A stretch of DNA of 64,000 bases, from positions 797,001 through 861,000 of the forward strand of contig NC_084610.1 of assembly GCF_033807715.1 (NCBI RefSeq). Direction: 5' to 3'. The translations under genes and the position numbers were made by a program. Below are positions 22,701 to 32,457 of this stretch, in pieces; within the stretch, counting starts at the first letter, position 1, and every line of letters begins with the position of its first letter. A model generated the notes under the pieces. The model had not been told where the DNA came from, ran no database searches, and worked only from the letters and a program-made list of their open reading frames with translations. The DNA comes from Cololabis saira. Taxonomy: Eukaryota; Chordata; Actinopteri; Beloniformes; Belonidae.

Positions 22701-25700
22701 GCGTGTGGTCTGCGTCGACGCGTACCCTACGGCGTAGGCACGGCGTCGTTTTAACGCAGAACCATAACTCAGCCTTACCAGTTTGACAAGTGTTTATACA
22801 CTAAACTAGTGATTTATAACGTTGGTGTGGCACGAGTAGCTTCAGGTTGGCAGCTTTGACACAAATCTGTGTCGTGTGAACATATTCTGGACTTCCCAAC
22901 CTGGATTTGTGCACTAAACAAACCATAACCTGTTTTCTTTTTGTAGCTGCTGCTGTTTCTTAAAGGGTTCACTGAGTCTGAGCGCAACAAACTTGCCATG
23001 CTGGCCGGCATCCTGCTGGCCAACGGCAGCATATCAGCCTCCATCCTGAACAGCCTCTTCAACGAGAACCTCGTCAAGGAGGGTGAGAGCCTCTCTTTAG
23101 ACCAACGTGGAGACTTGGTATTCACCCCAACACTAACCGGTCCCGTCCTCTTCTCCCAGGAGTCTCTGCAGCCTTCGCTGTCAAGCTGTTCAAGTCGTGG
23201 ATCAACGAGAAGGATATCAACTCTGTTGCCGGCAGTCTCCGTAAAGTGGGCATGGACAACAGGCTGATGGTGAGGCTCGCTGGTGGAAGTCGTGATCCGG
23301 CTCAAGAACGGAGCATTTAGTTTAGAGCTGGGGATCGATTCAAATGTCAAGAATCGATTCCGATTCTTAAGATTCAGAATCGATTATCACCATTTGATTC
23401 GATCCGATTCGATATTGATTTGGGTTAGTGTTGCCTGGATTATGACTGTAAAATAACTATTGAAATAATAATTTCACAATAATTATTGTGAAATAGATAA
23501 CTCAAATAGGCATTTCAATATCCATTTAAAGTGCAAAAAAAGAAAGAAATTGCAACAGCTCAAGCAGTAAACAAATTATTTTGGCTTGTCTGATTTATTC
23601 TGCCACCAAACACACAGCTTGCCATGAAGCACCCGGCATTTTTCAGGTATTTAATGACAAACCGTGTCCGATAACAGAGAAACCAAACAAGCTATAGTAA
23701 ATATAGATAATATGAACTTCATTGAACTAATATAACATTTAGAAATTTAAGCTGAAATGTCCAGCATTTTCTCTAAAGAAAAGTTCATTTAGTTCAGGAG
23801 TTTTCAAAACTACTGGGACTACTGGGCTTAAAGTTCACCAGGCAAAAATGTAATGATGGGGGGGAAAAAAAAAAGGAATTAATATGAGAATCAATTTAGA
23901 ATCAGAAAATCGATTTTTTTCAACACAGGCCTAATTTAGTTAGTTTTGAATGTCTTCTTCCTACAGGAACTCTTCCCTGCCAACAAACGGAGCTGTGAGC
24001 ATTTTTCTAAGTACTTCACTGACGCCGGGCTGAAGGAGCTGTCCGACTTCGCCCGCAACCAGCAATCCATCGGCGCCCGCAAGGAGCTGCAGAAGGAGCT
24101 GCAGGAGATGATGAACCGCGGTGACCCTCAGAAGGAGGTGAGGGTTCATCTGAGACGCTCGGGTTGTCACCGTGTTCCCTCTTCACAGGAGCATTAACCC
24201 CCACCCCGTCTGCCCCTCAGATCATCGCCTTCACCAAGGAGGAGATGAAGAAGGCCAACCTCTCTGAGCAGGCCATGATCAGCATCATCTGGACCAGTGT
24301 GATGAGCTGCGTGGAGTGGAACAAGAAGGAAGAGCTGGTGACCGAACAAGCCATCAAACACTTGAAGGTACGCAGAGCTGTTGACTGTGGCACTTAAATA
24401 CTGGTTTAACTCACTGTTGAGTCATTTTTCTCTGAATAAAAAGTCCTTCACCTGCAGGGAAACTACATTTAGACAAGATTCAGAGTATTGGAGGGGGAAA
24501 TGGGATTCTCTTCATGCGTTGTAATTCTTAAAATGTATACAAACTTGTTTTTTTGCATTCTAGTTTACACTTTTAACTCTAAAGAACAGATTCATAAATA
24601 AAAGATACCACAATCTTGTTCACTTTGGCAGATAAATGCCTCACTGGCATCTCTTATTACACTTCCTGATTCTGAACACGAGACGGACAGGAGGCTCCGA
24701 GCTGATAAATCTGAGCACTGTATTGTTCATTTAAACCCAACTCTTGAAGACTTGATGTCACCGTCTCAGATCCAACTCCGTATCCGAGTTGATGAGGCGT
24801 ATTGGTCCGTCGTGACCTTTTGCAGTCGTTTGCTCACAGGTCATATGGTTGGACTTCATGCTGGCAACTGAGCTGCACTGCAGCATCCTGATGAACAAGA
24901 GCACTACCCTGCATCACTTGTTCTTTGACAAGCATTTGTAGCGGTATGGTTTATTTTTGGCGCTCTCGTCATGCTTTAAGCCCTCACACTTAAAGTGGGT
25001 CAAATCTGAGTGAAAATGTGGTTCTAAGCGGCGTCTGTTCCAGGGGATTTGCAGGGAACGAGTCTCATGATTGAGCCGCTCGAACTTGAAGACTAAACAT
25101 TTTGCAGTGTGGATCTTGTGGTATCACAACACACTCACCGTAACTCCAACGTGATTATTTTGTGAATCAAAGGCCAACGACACTATTACATGTCACTTAT
25201 TACATGTGAAAAAACCTCCATGAGTGGAGACTAAGACTTTTAAACCTGGAGAGACTCTCTCTATTGACCCCAGATGGACTCTTCAGGATTTTCTCCTGAG
25301 ATTAGTCTGCAGCAGGGCTGGGTGTCGATTCAAATGTCAAGAATCGATTCCGATTCTTAATATTCAGAATCGATTATCATGATTCGATATTGATTTGGGT
25401 TAGTGTTATTTAAAATGGTTTTTTAGCTGTTGCCTGAATTATATGACTGTAAAATAACTAGTGAAATAATAATTTCACAATAATTATTGTGAAATAACTA
25501 AGAAATAAATAACTCAAACAGGCCTTTCAATATCCATTTAAAGTGCAAAAAAGAAAGAAATTGCAACAGTTCATGCAGTAAACAAATCATTTTAGCTTAT
25601 CTAATGTATTCTGTCACCACGCACACGTTGCCATGAAGCACCTGGTATTTTTCAGAAGTGTCATGACAAACTGTGTGTCCGACTACTGGGATTAAAGTTC

Positions 25701-28700
25701 ACCTGGCGAAAATGATTAGGAAAAAAAATCGATCTTCAGAAGAGAATCGATTTACAATGATTTTAGAATGAGAATCGATTTATAATCGGGAAATCAATTT
25801 TTTTCGACACAGGCCTAGTCTGCAGCATAAACATTTAGACTTTAGTTAAAATGTCTCCATGTTCTCTGCAGCAATACAGCCCTCTGCTGAAAGCCTTCAC
25901 CTCCCAGGGTCTGTCTGAGCTCAGCCTGCTGCTGAAGATCCAGGAGTACTGCTACGACAACATCCACTTCATGAAGGCCTTCCAGAAGATCGTGGTGCTC
26001 CTCTACAAAGGTCGGTGTCGGCCTCGGCGGCCACGTCGTCCTCACATCTTTGTGTCCACAGTCACTGACAGTGTGTCTCATCTTGTTTTAGGTTTATGAC
26101 TCCTTTTTAATGCTGACAAGTCTGAGGTCATTTTTCAACATTTCCTCAATCTTAAACTCTTGTACCTCTAATGCTTGGTGTCAGTTTTAACTAAACCCTT
26201 AAGCTTCAGCTTGTGTTTGGAGTTTTCCCAACAGTCATTGATTTATTGGGTGGTAAACTGTTAAGAATTCAAAAAACCTTCCCACCAAGCATCAGTTTGG
26301 CCGTTTTCTTGATTTGATCATCTTTTAAAGGCAAATCCAAGGTATTTAGTATGTTGAACGTCCTGTATGAGTTCTGCTGGTGACGCTGTTGTTTTCTTCT
26401 TTGTGACAGCGGATGTATTGAGCGAAGAGGCCATACTGAAGTGGTACACCGAGGCCCACGTCGCCAAGGGGAAGAGCGTTTTCCTCGAGCAAATGAAAAA
26501 GTTTGTCGAGTGGCTCAAGAACGCCGAGGAAGGTACGACATCATCAACTTTGTCCTCAAGCAGTTAACGTTTTATTGAATCAGAGATTCATGTATCCTGA
26601 CTTGTTTCATATGGTTTCCACACATCTGGGCAAGAAGTACGTTTTTAAAGTTTGGCTTAAAAGTAGGGCTGGGGATCGATTCAAATGTCAAGAATCGATT
26701 CTGAATCGATCCGATATTGATTTGGGTTAGTGTTATTAAAATTGTTTTTTGAGCTGTTGCATGAATTACATGACTGTAGTTCTGCAACATATTAATACTA
26801 GTATTATATTGAGATTAAACGGCAAGTATTAGCAGCTAATGATGCTGTAAGGACCAATCAGCTCCCAGAATGCTGATAGAACTGCTTTAGGAAACATCAT
26901 GTGGGTCAGAATTACCAAACAGATCCAGGGAGGAAACAGACGGATGAAATCGGTTTTATTTTTTCCCACATTCCGTTTTTATTAGTTCTATTTTCTGTCT
27001 ATTTTGGTTTTTAATTTTTGAGCGTTTGGTTTTTAGCATTTTTTGCAAATGTAACCCCAAGACAGAATATAAAGTAATGAAATATAGACAATTTATGCAA
27101 TTATAACTGAACACTTTAATGTTTTCATACCTTTTAAACATATTTAAAGGCAAAAACATGGCACCAGTTATTCTCGTGTCCAACAAAACATTCCTTTTTT
27201 GGGCAGAAACAAAAAATAACCAAAAGTTGTAATGATGAAAAAAAAAATACATAAATAAATAAAAGAAAAAAAAATCGATCTTTTAGACATATGAATCGAT
27301 TTTTAGGAATTAATATGAGAATTGATTTAGAATTGGGAAATCGATTTTTTTCAACACAGGCCTACTTAAAAGATCTATTGATTGAAGAGCTCAAATGAGA
27401 CAAATACGTCTGTGGCAGGAGGGCGTTCCTGTTTCTTTCACTACTTTCACATCATCGGAATGTTTGTCAGAATCCTGATTTACTTGATTTTACAGTTACA
27501 GTTCCTCATTTAGCCAACATCTCTGTCCAAAGTGACTTAAGAGTGACGAACAACAAACTTCAGCAGTTGCAGACCCTGCCGTTAAATACTGAGTAAAGGA
27601 AATGACAATCAAAAGAGAAAGGTGTATTAAGACGGGGTAGATAGATGTCGGAGGTTAGAAGGGGTTTTCTTGGACGAGATGTCTTCATGAGCTTCAGAGT
27701 AGAAAGGGCTGTGTCCTGGTCTGATTACTGGTAGTTTGATCCACCGGTGTAGAACCAGAAACTCTGCAGAAGAAACCTTGAGGACAGAGTTGCAGTAACT
27801 TGCTGCAGACCCAGAAGTCAGCGTTGCAGGCAAGTTTTAGTGACTTGAACTTTATTCTGGAAACCAAGAGTAGCCGGCAGACTTGAATAGAGGTGCTGCT
27901 GTGTTCTGGACAAACTCCAGAGATTTAAGAGTTGTAATAACCAGGCTGAGGGAGAATCAGCGTGAACCAAGATTTGTGTGGCATTTATGCTGAATATGCA
28001 GATGCCACGTGGTAGGAGAAGAACTGATGGACCATGACACCATGTTTCTCTCAGCTGTGGCAGGACAGAGCCACTGGAGCTGATCTGGACACTGAAATGA
28101 GCTTGGAGAGGCTAGTGGGCCCCGGAGAGAGGCTAGTGGGCCCCGGAGAGAGGCTAGTGGGCCCCGGAGAGAGGCTAGTGGGCCCCGGAGAGAGGCTAGT
28201 GGGCCCCGGAGAGAGGCTAGTGGGCCCCGGAGAGAGGCTAGTGGGCCCCGGAGCTGGCAATTGTTGACAATGGAATTCATTGTCGACAATTTTGATTATC
28301 GATTTTTGTCGACAACGTCGACGAATCGTTGCAGCCCTAACCACATTCAGTCTTTGGAGCCCCCAAATCACTGCTCTAAAAGAATACTAAATGATACTAA
28401 ACTACACCAATTACATTGAATTATTAAAAACCAATTAAATTAGTACACCTGTACTGCTAAACTGGAATGACTCAAATGAAACAAGTTTGAATAAATGTTG
28501 AATCTGTTCTTACATTTCAAACTGTATGGCTTAAACAGTGGGATAACAGCAAAAGTACCATTGTCCTTCAAGTTTTCTTAGCTTATAAAATCACAAAGTA
28601 GAAAAAAATACAACCTGATAAATAAAGAAACAGGACAAATAAAAGTTCACTGAAAATCAAATCCTATCAGTGATGACGTCTTCTAATATAAATAAAATGT

Positions 28701-29426
28701 GCAGATTAACCTGTGGTTGGAACATGCCACAAATTAGATACTATTGCAATTTTTTTCTGTAATACTCAAACGTTATATCAAAATGTAACAACCATTTCCT
28801 TCTGTTTTTGCAGACTCTGCACATAATAGATGATGTTTGCTCCTCGTCTCTCGTTTTAAATCCAAACCAGTTCCAGATAACGGAGCTGGAGCCTCGTTTA
28901 ACAACGAGCTCCTCGCTCTCAGATCCTCCTTCTGCCATGTTTGTTACACAAAAACATCATCAACGGGAATTTATCTTTTTACCGCGAGATGACAAATTCT
29001 TACAGTGGGGAATTTTTTTGACGGTTTATCGTAAACTGTAAAATATTGCCCATTCCTAGTGTGTGTAGAGGTGTAGGACCCCAGCACAGAACCAAAGGGG
29101 CCTCCAGAAGAGTGGGTGAGGTGTGACAGGATTGAACCCACCGCTACGTGCCGTCTGAAATGACCATTTCTGATGCAGCAAGATGAAACATTTGACCACG
29201 TTGAAGGTCCAGTGGGATCAGAACTGTCCTCTTTGATCTTTAATAAGGATATCTGGGACTTTTAAATTGCTAATGGCTTAAAAATGACTTAATGGTTAAA
29301 TGTAGTTATACAACGTTGCCTCTAAAGGTTTTGTATTACCGTATGGGTGAGCGGCTGCTGTGACTGACCCGTTCTCCTTCTCGTCCCTCCGCAGAGTCAG
29401 AATCGGATGAAGAGGAGGCGGACTGA
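19725..29426 (+). CDS. bzw1: Basic leucine zipper and W2 domain-containing protein 1 (eIF5-mimic protein)
   Basis: Eleven coding exons give 419 aa, the length of human BZW1: 19725-19788, 19901-20077, 20166-20260, 20348-20413, 22947-23082, 23160-23269, 23967-24137, 24221-24367, 25872-26010, 26410-26532, 29395-29426. The protein starts [20 protein letters not shown] and ends in an acidic tail ([10 protein letters not shown]). Family role: a cytosolic HEAT-repeat protein with a C-terminal W2 (eIF5C) domain that binds eIF2 and eIF3, competes with eIF5 and tightens start-codon choice. The W2 region (about residue 250 on) keeps [34 protein letters not shown] and [10 protein letters not shown]. The start codon is unambiguous by homology but its context is poor (TTT before ATG, A after). 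Introns hold several hAT-like MITEs, a 28S rDNA piece and transposase relics; no exon is broken. Confidence 0.97.
20446..20785 (+). pseudogene. 28S ribosomal RNA gene fragment in bzw1 intron 5
   Basis: The final ~120 bp contain conserved large-subunit rRNA signatures: AGCTGACTTAGAACTGGTGC, GGACCAGGGGAATCC, TGTTTAATTAAAACAAAG and TCGCGAAGGCCCAC. Upstream, GGCGGCGGCGACTCTGGA and CCCTTCCCGTGGATC match the GC-rich expansion segment preceding that block in vertebrate 28S. The order and orientation are those of 28S. It ends at TGTGATT, a little upstream of the conserved R2 retroelement target region. Small substitutions and a lost CGCGA-type segment show it is non-functional. It begins about 33 bp after bzw1 exon 5. 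Confidence 0.9.
20826..21047. mobile_element. hAT-like MITE with 8-bp target duplication
   Basis: Inverted ends CAGGGGTGTCCAAAGTCGGT and ACCGACTTTGGACACCCCTG enclose 222 bp. The flanks GTCTACAC (20818-20825) and GTCTGCAC (21048-21055) differ at one base. It lies just downstream of the 28S fragment. Confidence 0.85.
21056..21700 (+). pseudogene. Decayed transposase-like coding relic
   Basis: One frame reads [12 protein letters not shown]...[19 protein letters not shown] up to a stop at about 21402. The next frame takes over from about 21375 with [19 protein letters not shown], then [20 protein letters not shown] and a lysine-rich tail to 21698. A single frameshift joins two halves of one protein. 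The style (LSK..K, GSFN, paired helices) recalls hAT-type transposase C-termini or proteins derived from them, but the family was not established. It lies inside bzw1 intron 5. Confidence 0.5.
22287..22777. mobile_element. Harbinger-like MITE, copy 3
   Basis: Left end AAGCCCGAATTATGGTTCCGCG (with the CCCGAATTATGG motif duplicated at 22310) and right end AACGCAGAACCATAACTCAGCCTTA. The interior matches 14760-15090 (shared GGTTTATCCGACTTTTCCGG). TAA and TTA border the element. Confidence 0.7.
23323..23933 (+). mobile_element. hAT-like MITE family 1 in bzw1 intron 7
   Basis: It starts TAGAGCTGGGGATCGATTCA and ends CGATTTTTTTCAACACAGGCCTA. ATTTAGTT is present immediately on both sides (23315-23322 and 23934-23941). 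The interior carries AATCGATT-type palindromes and no coding frame. Confidence 0.85.
25313..25817 (+). mobile_element. hAT-like MITE family 1 in bzw1 intron 9
   Basis: It starts CAGGGCTGGGTGTCGATTCA and ends TTCGACACAGGCCTA, with the duplicated target GTCTGCAG on both sides (25305-25312 and 25818-25825). It ends 54 bp before the next bzw1 exon without disturbing the acceptor. Confidence 0.85.
26664..27364 (+). mobile_element. hAT-like MITE family 1 in bzw1 intron 10
   Basis: It starts TAGGGCTGGGGATCGATTCA and ends TTCAACACAGGCCTA, with CTTAAAAG on both sides (26656-26663 and 27365-27372). The interior is shared with 61099-61852 over most of its length. Confidence 0.87.
28104..28254. repeat. 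21-bp minisatellite, seven copies
   Basis: The unit GAGAGGCTAGTGGGCCCCGG plus one base is repeated about seven times with essentially no divergence, implying recent expansion. The 28255-28340 stretch that follows (GACAATTTTGATTATCG..., ending CGTTGCAGCCCTAA) looks like the end of a hAT-type element. The array is open in frames of both strands purely because 21 is a multiple of 3. Confidence 0.85.
28741..28938 (-). pseudogene. BED zinc-finger transposase N-terminal relic
   Basis: The minus-strand frame starting at 28938 reads [16 protein letters not shown], then [17 protein letters not shown] and IMCRVC. An aromatic WxWFGF followed by a CxxC pair is the N-terminal half of a BED-type zinc finger, as found at the start of hAT transposases and ZBED proteins. 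The His pair is missing because similarity ends after CRVCK, possibly at an intron. With the hAT-like end at 28255-28340 it suggests a decayed autonomous hAT in bzw1 intron 10. Confidence 0.5.
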
Positions 29427-30103
29427 ATCCTCCATCGCCAGATGAGCTTCTTCCTTTTTTTTTTTCCTTCCCCTTTTCCTTTCTTTTTTCTTTTTTTTTT
29501 GTTTTGTTTTTGGAATAGCAGCAGGAGCAGTAGAATGTCGTTGCCCTTCTTTCTCTTCTACCTCCTGTTACTTATTTATCCCCAGAAACGCTCGTGCACA
29601 CACACTAGAACCACTCAGACATCTAAACAGTATTTAAACAAAGCGCATAAGGGCTCAGTCCTTCACTCACAACTTGTCAAGTGTTCAAATGATAAATTAA
29701 CCTTTTTTTTTTTTTTTTTTTTTGTATCGCCTACTGTAATTTGGAGACAAACATTCCACGTGATCTCGATGTGAATCCGAAGTTGGATTTGGTTGATAAA
29801 GTTTGCCTTCATGCCACACGACTATGAAGCCGAAAGAAATGTAATCAGTTTTGCCAAAGTTTCTCTCTCTCTTCCCCCTCACACTCCCCTTAAAGTTTTT
29901 GTTTTCCATTGCCCTGCTCATGTTCGGCTCTGTTCAGTCTTGCATTTGGCCTCCCTGATTTTCGGGTAAACATGTACTGCCTGTCGAGGTCGCTCTGTTC
30001 GGTCTGTTGGAAGACACGCCCCCTGTAAGATGCCTCGCCAGCTACCTGATTATTGGTTTCTACTTTCTTTAATCTGATATAAACCAATTTGACTTTTTTA
30101 TGA

Positions 30104-30109
30104 AATAAA
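30104..30109 (+). other. bzw1: bzw1 polyadenylation signal
   Basis: AATAAA lies about 680 bases after the bzw1 stop, and a TG/T-rich stretch follows at 30124-30145. The 3'UTR has several long T runs (for example 29702-29723). Confidence 0.75.
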
Positions 30110-30125
30110 GATTATTGAAATGATT

Positions 30126-31617
30126 ATTGCTGTGACTTTTGCCATTTATTTACTAATGTCCAGTTAGATATTTAATTTAAACTCCTTTCCTGCTACGGTG
30201 TGTGTGAACGGCATGGCTGCACCTCCAGGGGACTTGTCCGTTGCAGTGAACAATGAAGGAGTCCATACAGTAAAAACCAAACTAACATGGACTTGGAATT
30301 GCGATTGAGCCTTTATTTGCATCTTAAATGACGCAAAGGTGTAAAGACTCATGAAACCTATCACGGTGCTGACGGCCTGGCTTTTGTTTGTGCTTTCCAC
30401 GTCATCAAAACTTGATCTGCTCACATTTATACCTTTTTTTTTTTTTTTTAAATGTGATTGCTGTAGTACATGACTCAAACTTTGTGTGGAGTTTTGCTAA
30501 GTTTTTCACAAGTATGTGAATTTTAAAAGTAGTTATTAGTCGTGGGATTCACATGACGGCAGTTGTGGATGGAAGAGCACAGATCAGTGAAACCTTCGGC
30601 CTCGAATCCTGAAAACACCAGTGCAAAGGCAGAATTAATTCATTTAAGATGATTTTAGTGCTTTTGAATTAACAATTTTAAGAAAAAGACGACCCGAATT
30701 TGCAGATCTAAAGTTGAAATTGAAGTTGCACAATGTGACTGAATTGGTTAACAAATATTTTGAGTGTCTGAAGAAGCTATTAATAAAAGTTTAATAGTGG
30801 TTGAAGAAAAAACAAAGTTTCTCAACTTCTGACTTGAAACTGACTAAAGTTTTTTTTTTTTTTTTTTTAAAGGCATGAATGCAGAATTTCATCTTTAAAC
30901 TTGAGAAAATTAGAAATGTCATGTCTGCACGAGGAAGCTCAAACATAAAACATTCCTGAGAATTTATTTTATTTACTGTAAAAATTCGAAATTTTTGAAT
31001 GCAAAAATGAAATTCTTGCTTTTACAAACTTGGAAACAAACGTCTGATTAAAGTCGCACAAAACAGATTGTCTTCCTAAAAAATGATTTTCCAAAGAATG
31101 ACGAAATTGGTAAAAACTTGCAAGAGGAAGCTTAGCAAGAAAAAGAAAAGACTGTACAAAAATACGAATTTAAATTGTGTCTTTTCAAAAGCAGAAATTT
31201 GTAAAAATAAATAAATGAAAAAAAAAAGAAATCCTGCCACATTCACAGATAACCAACTCAAAAAGTTGCTTAAAATAACTGGTTTTAGATTTTTTTTTCT
31301 ACAATGAACCTTCTGAAAGCTGTTTCTATAATTCTAAACTTGCATGAGAAAACATTTCAGATATTTGCAAGAAAGCTAAATTGACAAATTTCTCCCCTAA
31401 TAAACTCACAGTGCATATCTACGTCTTAATTTAAATGTTCATATTCAGGTTCGTTTATTTTTTCCTAAATTTTAGAAATAAAGGCCGACTTGTAGCTTCT
31501 GAGAACAAATCCAGGAAGAAATTAAACCTAGATTATGTATATGTAGTAAATTCAGTTAAGTATTTTAAGGACTTATTAACCACAACTTATTTAAAACAGC
31601 AGACAATTTGATATCAG
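30126..31617. other. Tail-to-tail intergenic stretch, no gene seen
   Basis: AT-rich sequence separates the bzw1 3' end from the presumed tcf15 3'UTR. Only low-complexity A/T runs and short meaningless open frames are visible. Confidence 0.5.
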
Positions 31618-31619
31618 AC

Positions 31620-32457
31620 AGTTTTTATTTTAATTGTATAAAAATACATTTCTTTTCTTCAAGCAGCTTCTCAGTTTGTGCAAAGGACACAGTTGTCAGG
31701 AATTCAAGTACTCCGATACAGTCATGTCACCCGTCTGATTGAGAGGTAGGCCTTTAATTTAAACACAGCTCTGAGGTAGTGTGCAACATGTCCCAGTGAT
31801 AGTTGAGTGCCAGGCAGTAAGTGTCCAGGCATCCAGCTAACTTTTAAAATCATTACGTGAGTTTATTCTCCAGATTAGTGCAAAAGGCAGCTCGATGCTC
31901 GAGCCGCGTCCCCGTCCCACCCTCAAAGTTATTGTGCAACGATGCAAAAGTAAACATTTCCTCACCGAAGGTGTGAGCAACTCATGGTGAAATGAGGCCA
32001 AAACAGTTCAATTTCTGATTAAAACATGAGAAAGAATAGAGACTAGTGTCGTTCCTGACAGCGTTTGAAGGTAACATCAAACCGACAGCAGTCCTGCACA
32101 AGCTGCCCTTCGTTTTCCTCCATGAGGCCGACGTGACGGGGCGTTTTGATTTTTTTTATTGAGGAAGCAGACGTGGGGGTGGGTAGTTGTGGTCGGGGGC
32201 GCTTGGTACTATCGCGGGGACCGAAATAGCCCCACGTCAGGTGCAGCTTCACACATCAGCTCAGGTTACGACTCAGCCAAAACACAGAGGTCCAGAAACA
32301 CATGAACTTGAACAGAAAGTGCTCGTCAGTGTTGAATTTTTCAGTTCTTTTTGTTTTTCAAAAGTAATCCAAAAAATAAATATATTTATATATTTACAAA
32401 GTCCTACATATGAACAACCTGGAGGTGGACTCCTCGTCTCTCCGGAGTCGCTTGGTT
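31620..32457 (-). other. tcf15: Presumed tcf15 3'UTR
   Basis: Downstream of the proposed tcf15 stop, AATAAA on the minus strand occurs at 32155-32160 and again near 31625. No gene with recognisable domains is seen here; the 69-codon minus-strand frame at 32252-32043 has no recognised family. The assignment depends on the second tcf15 exon being real. Confidence 0.4.

Noticed and set aside
24838..24950. Possible extra bzw1 exon (acceptor-like CTCACAG followed by an open stretch)
   Set aside because: The bzw1 frame is continuous from 24367 to 25872 without it, the length matches human BZW1 exactly, and the stretch has no counterpart in the family.
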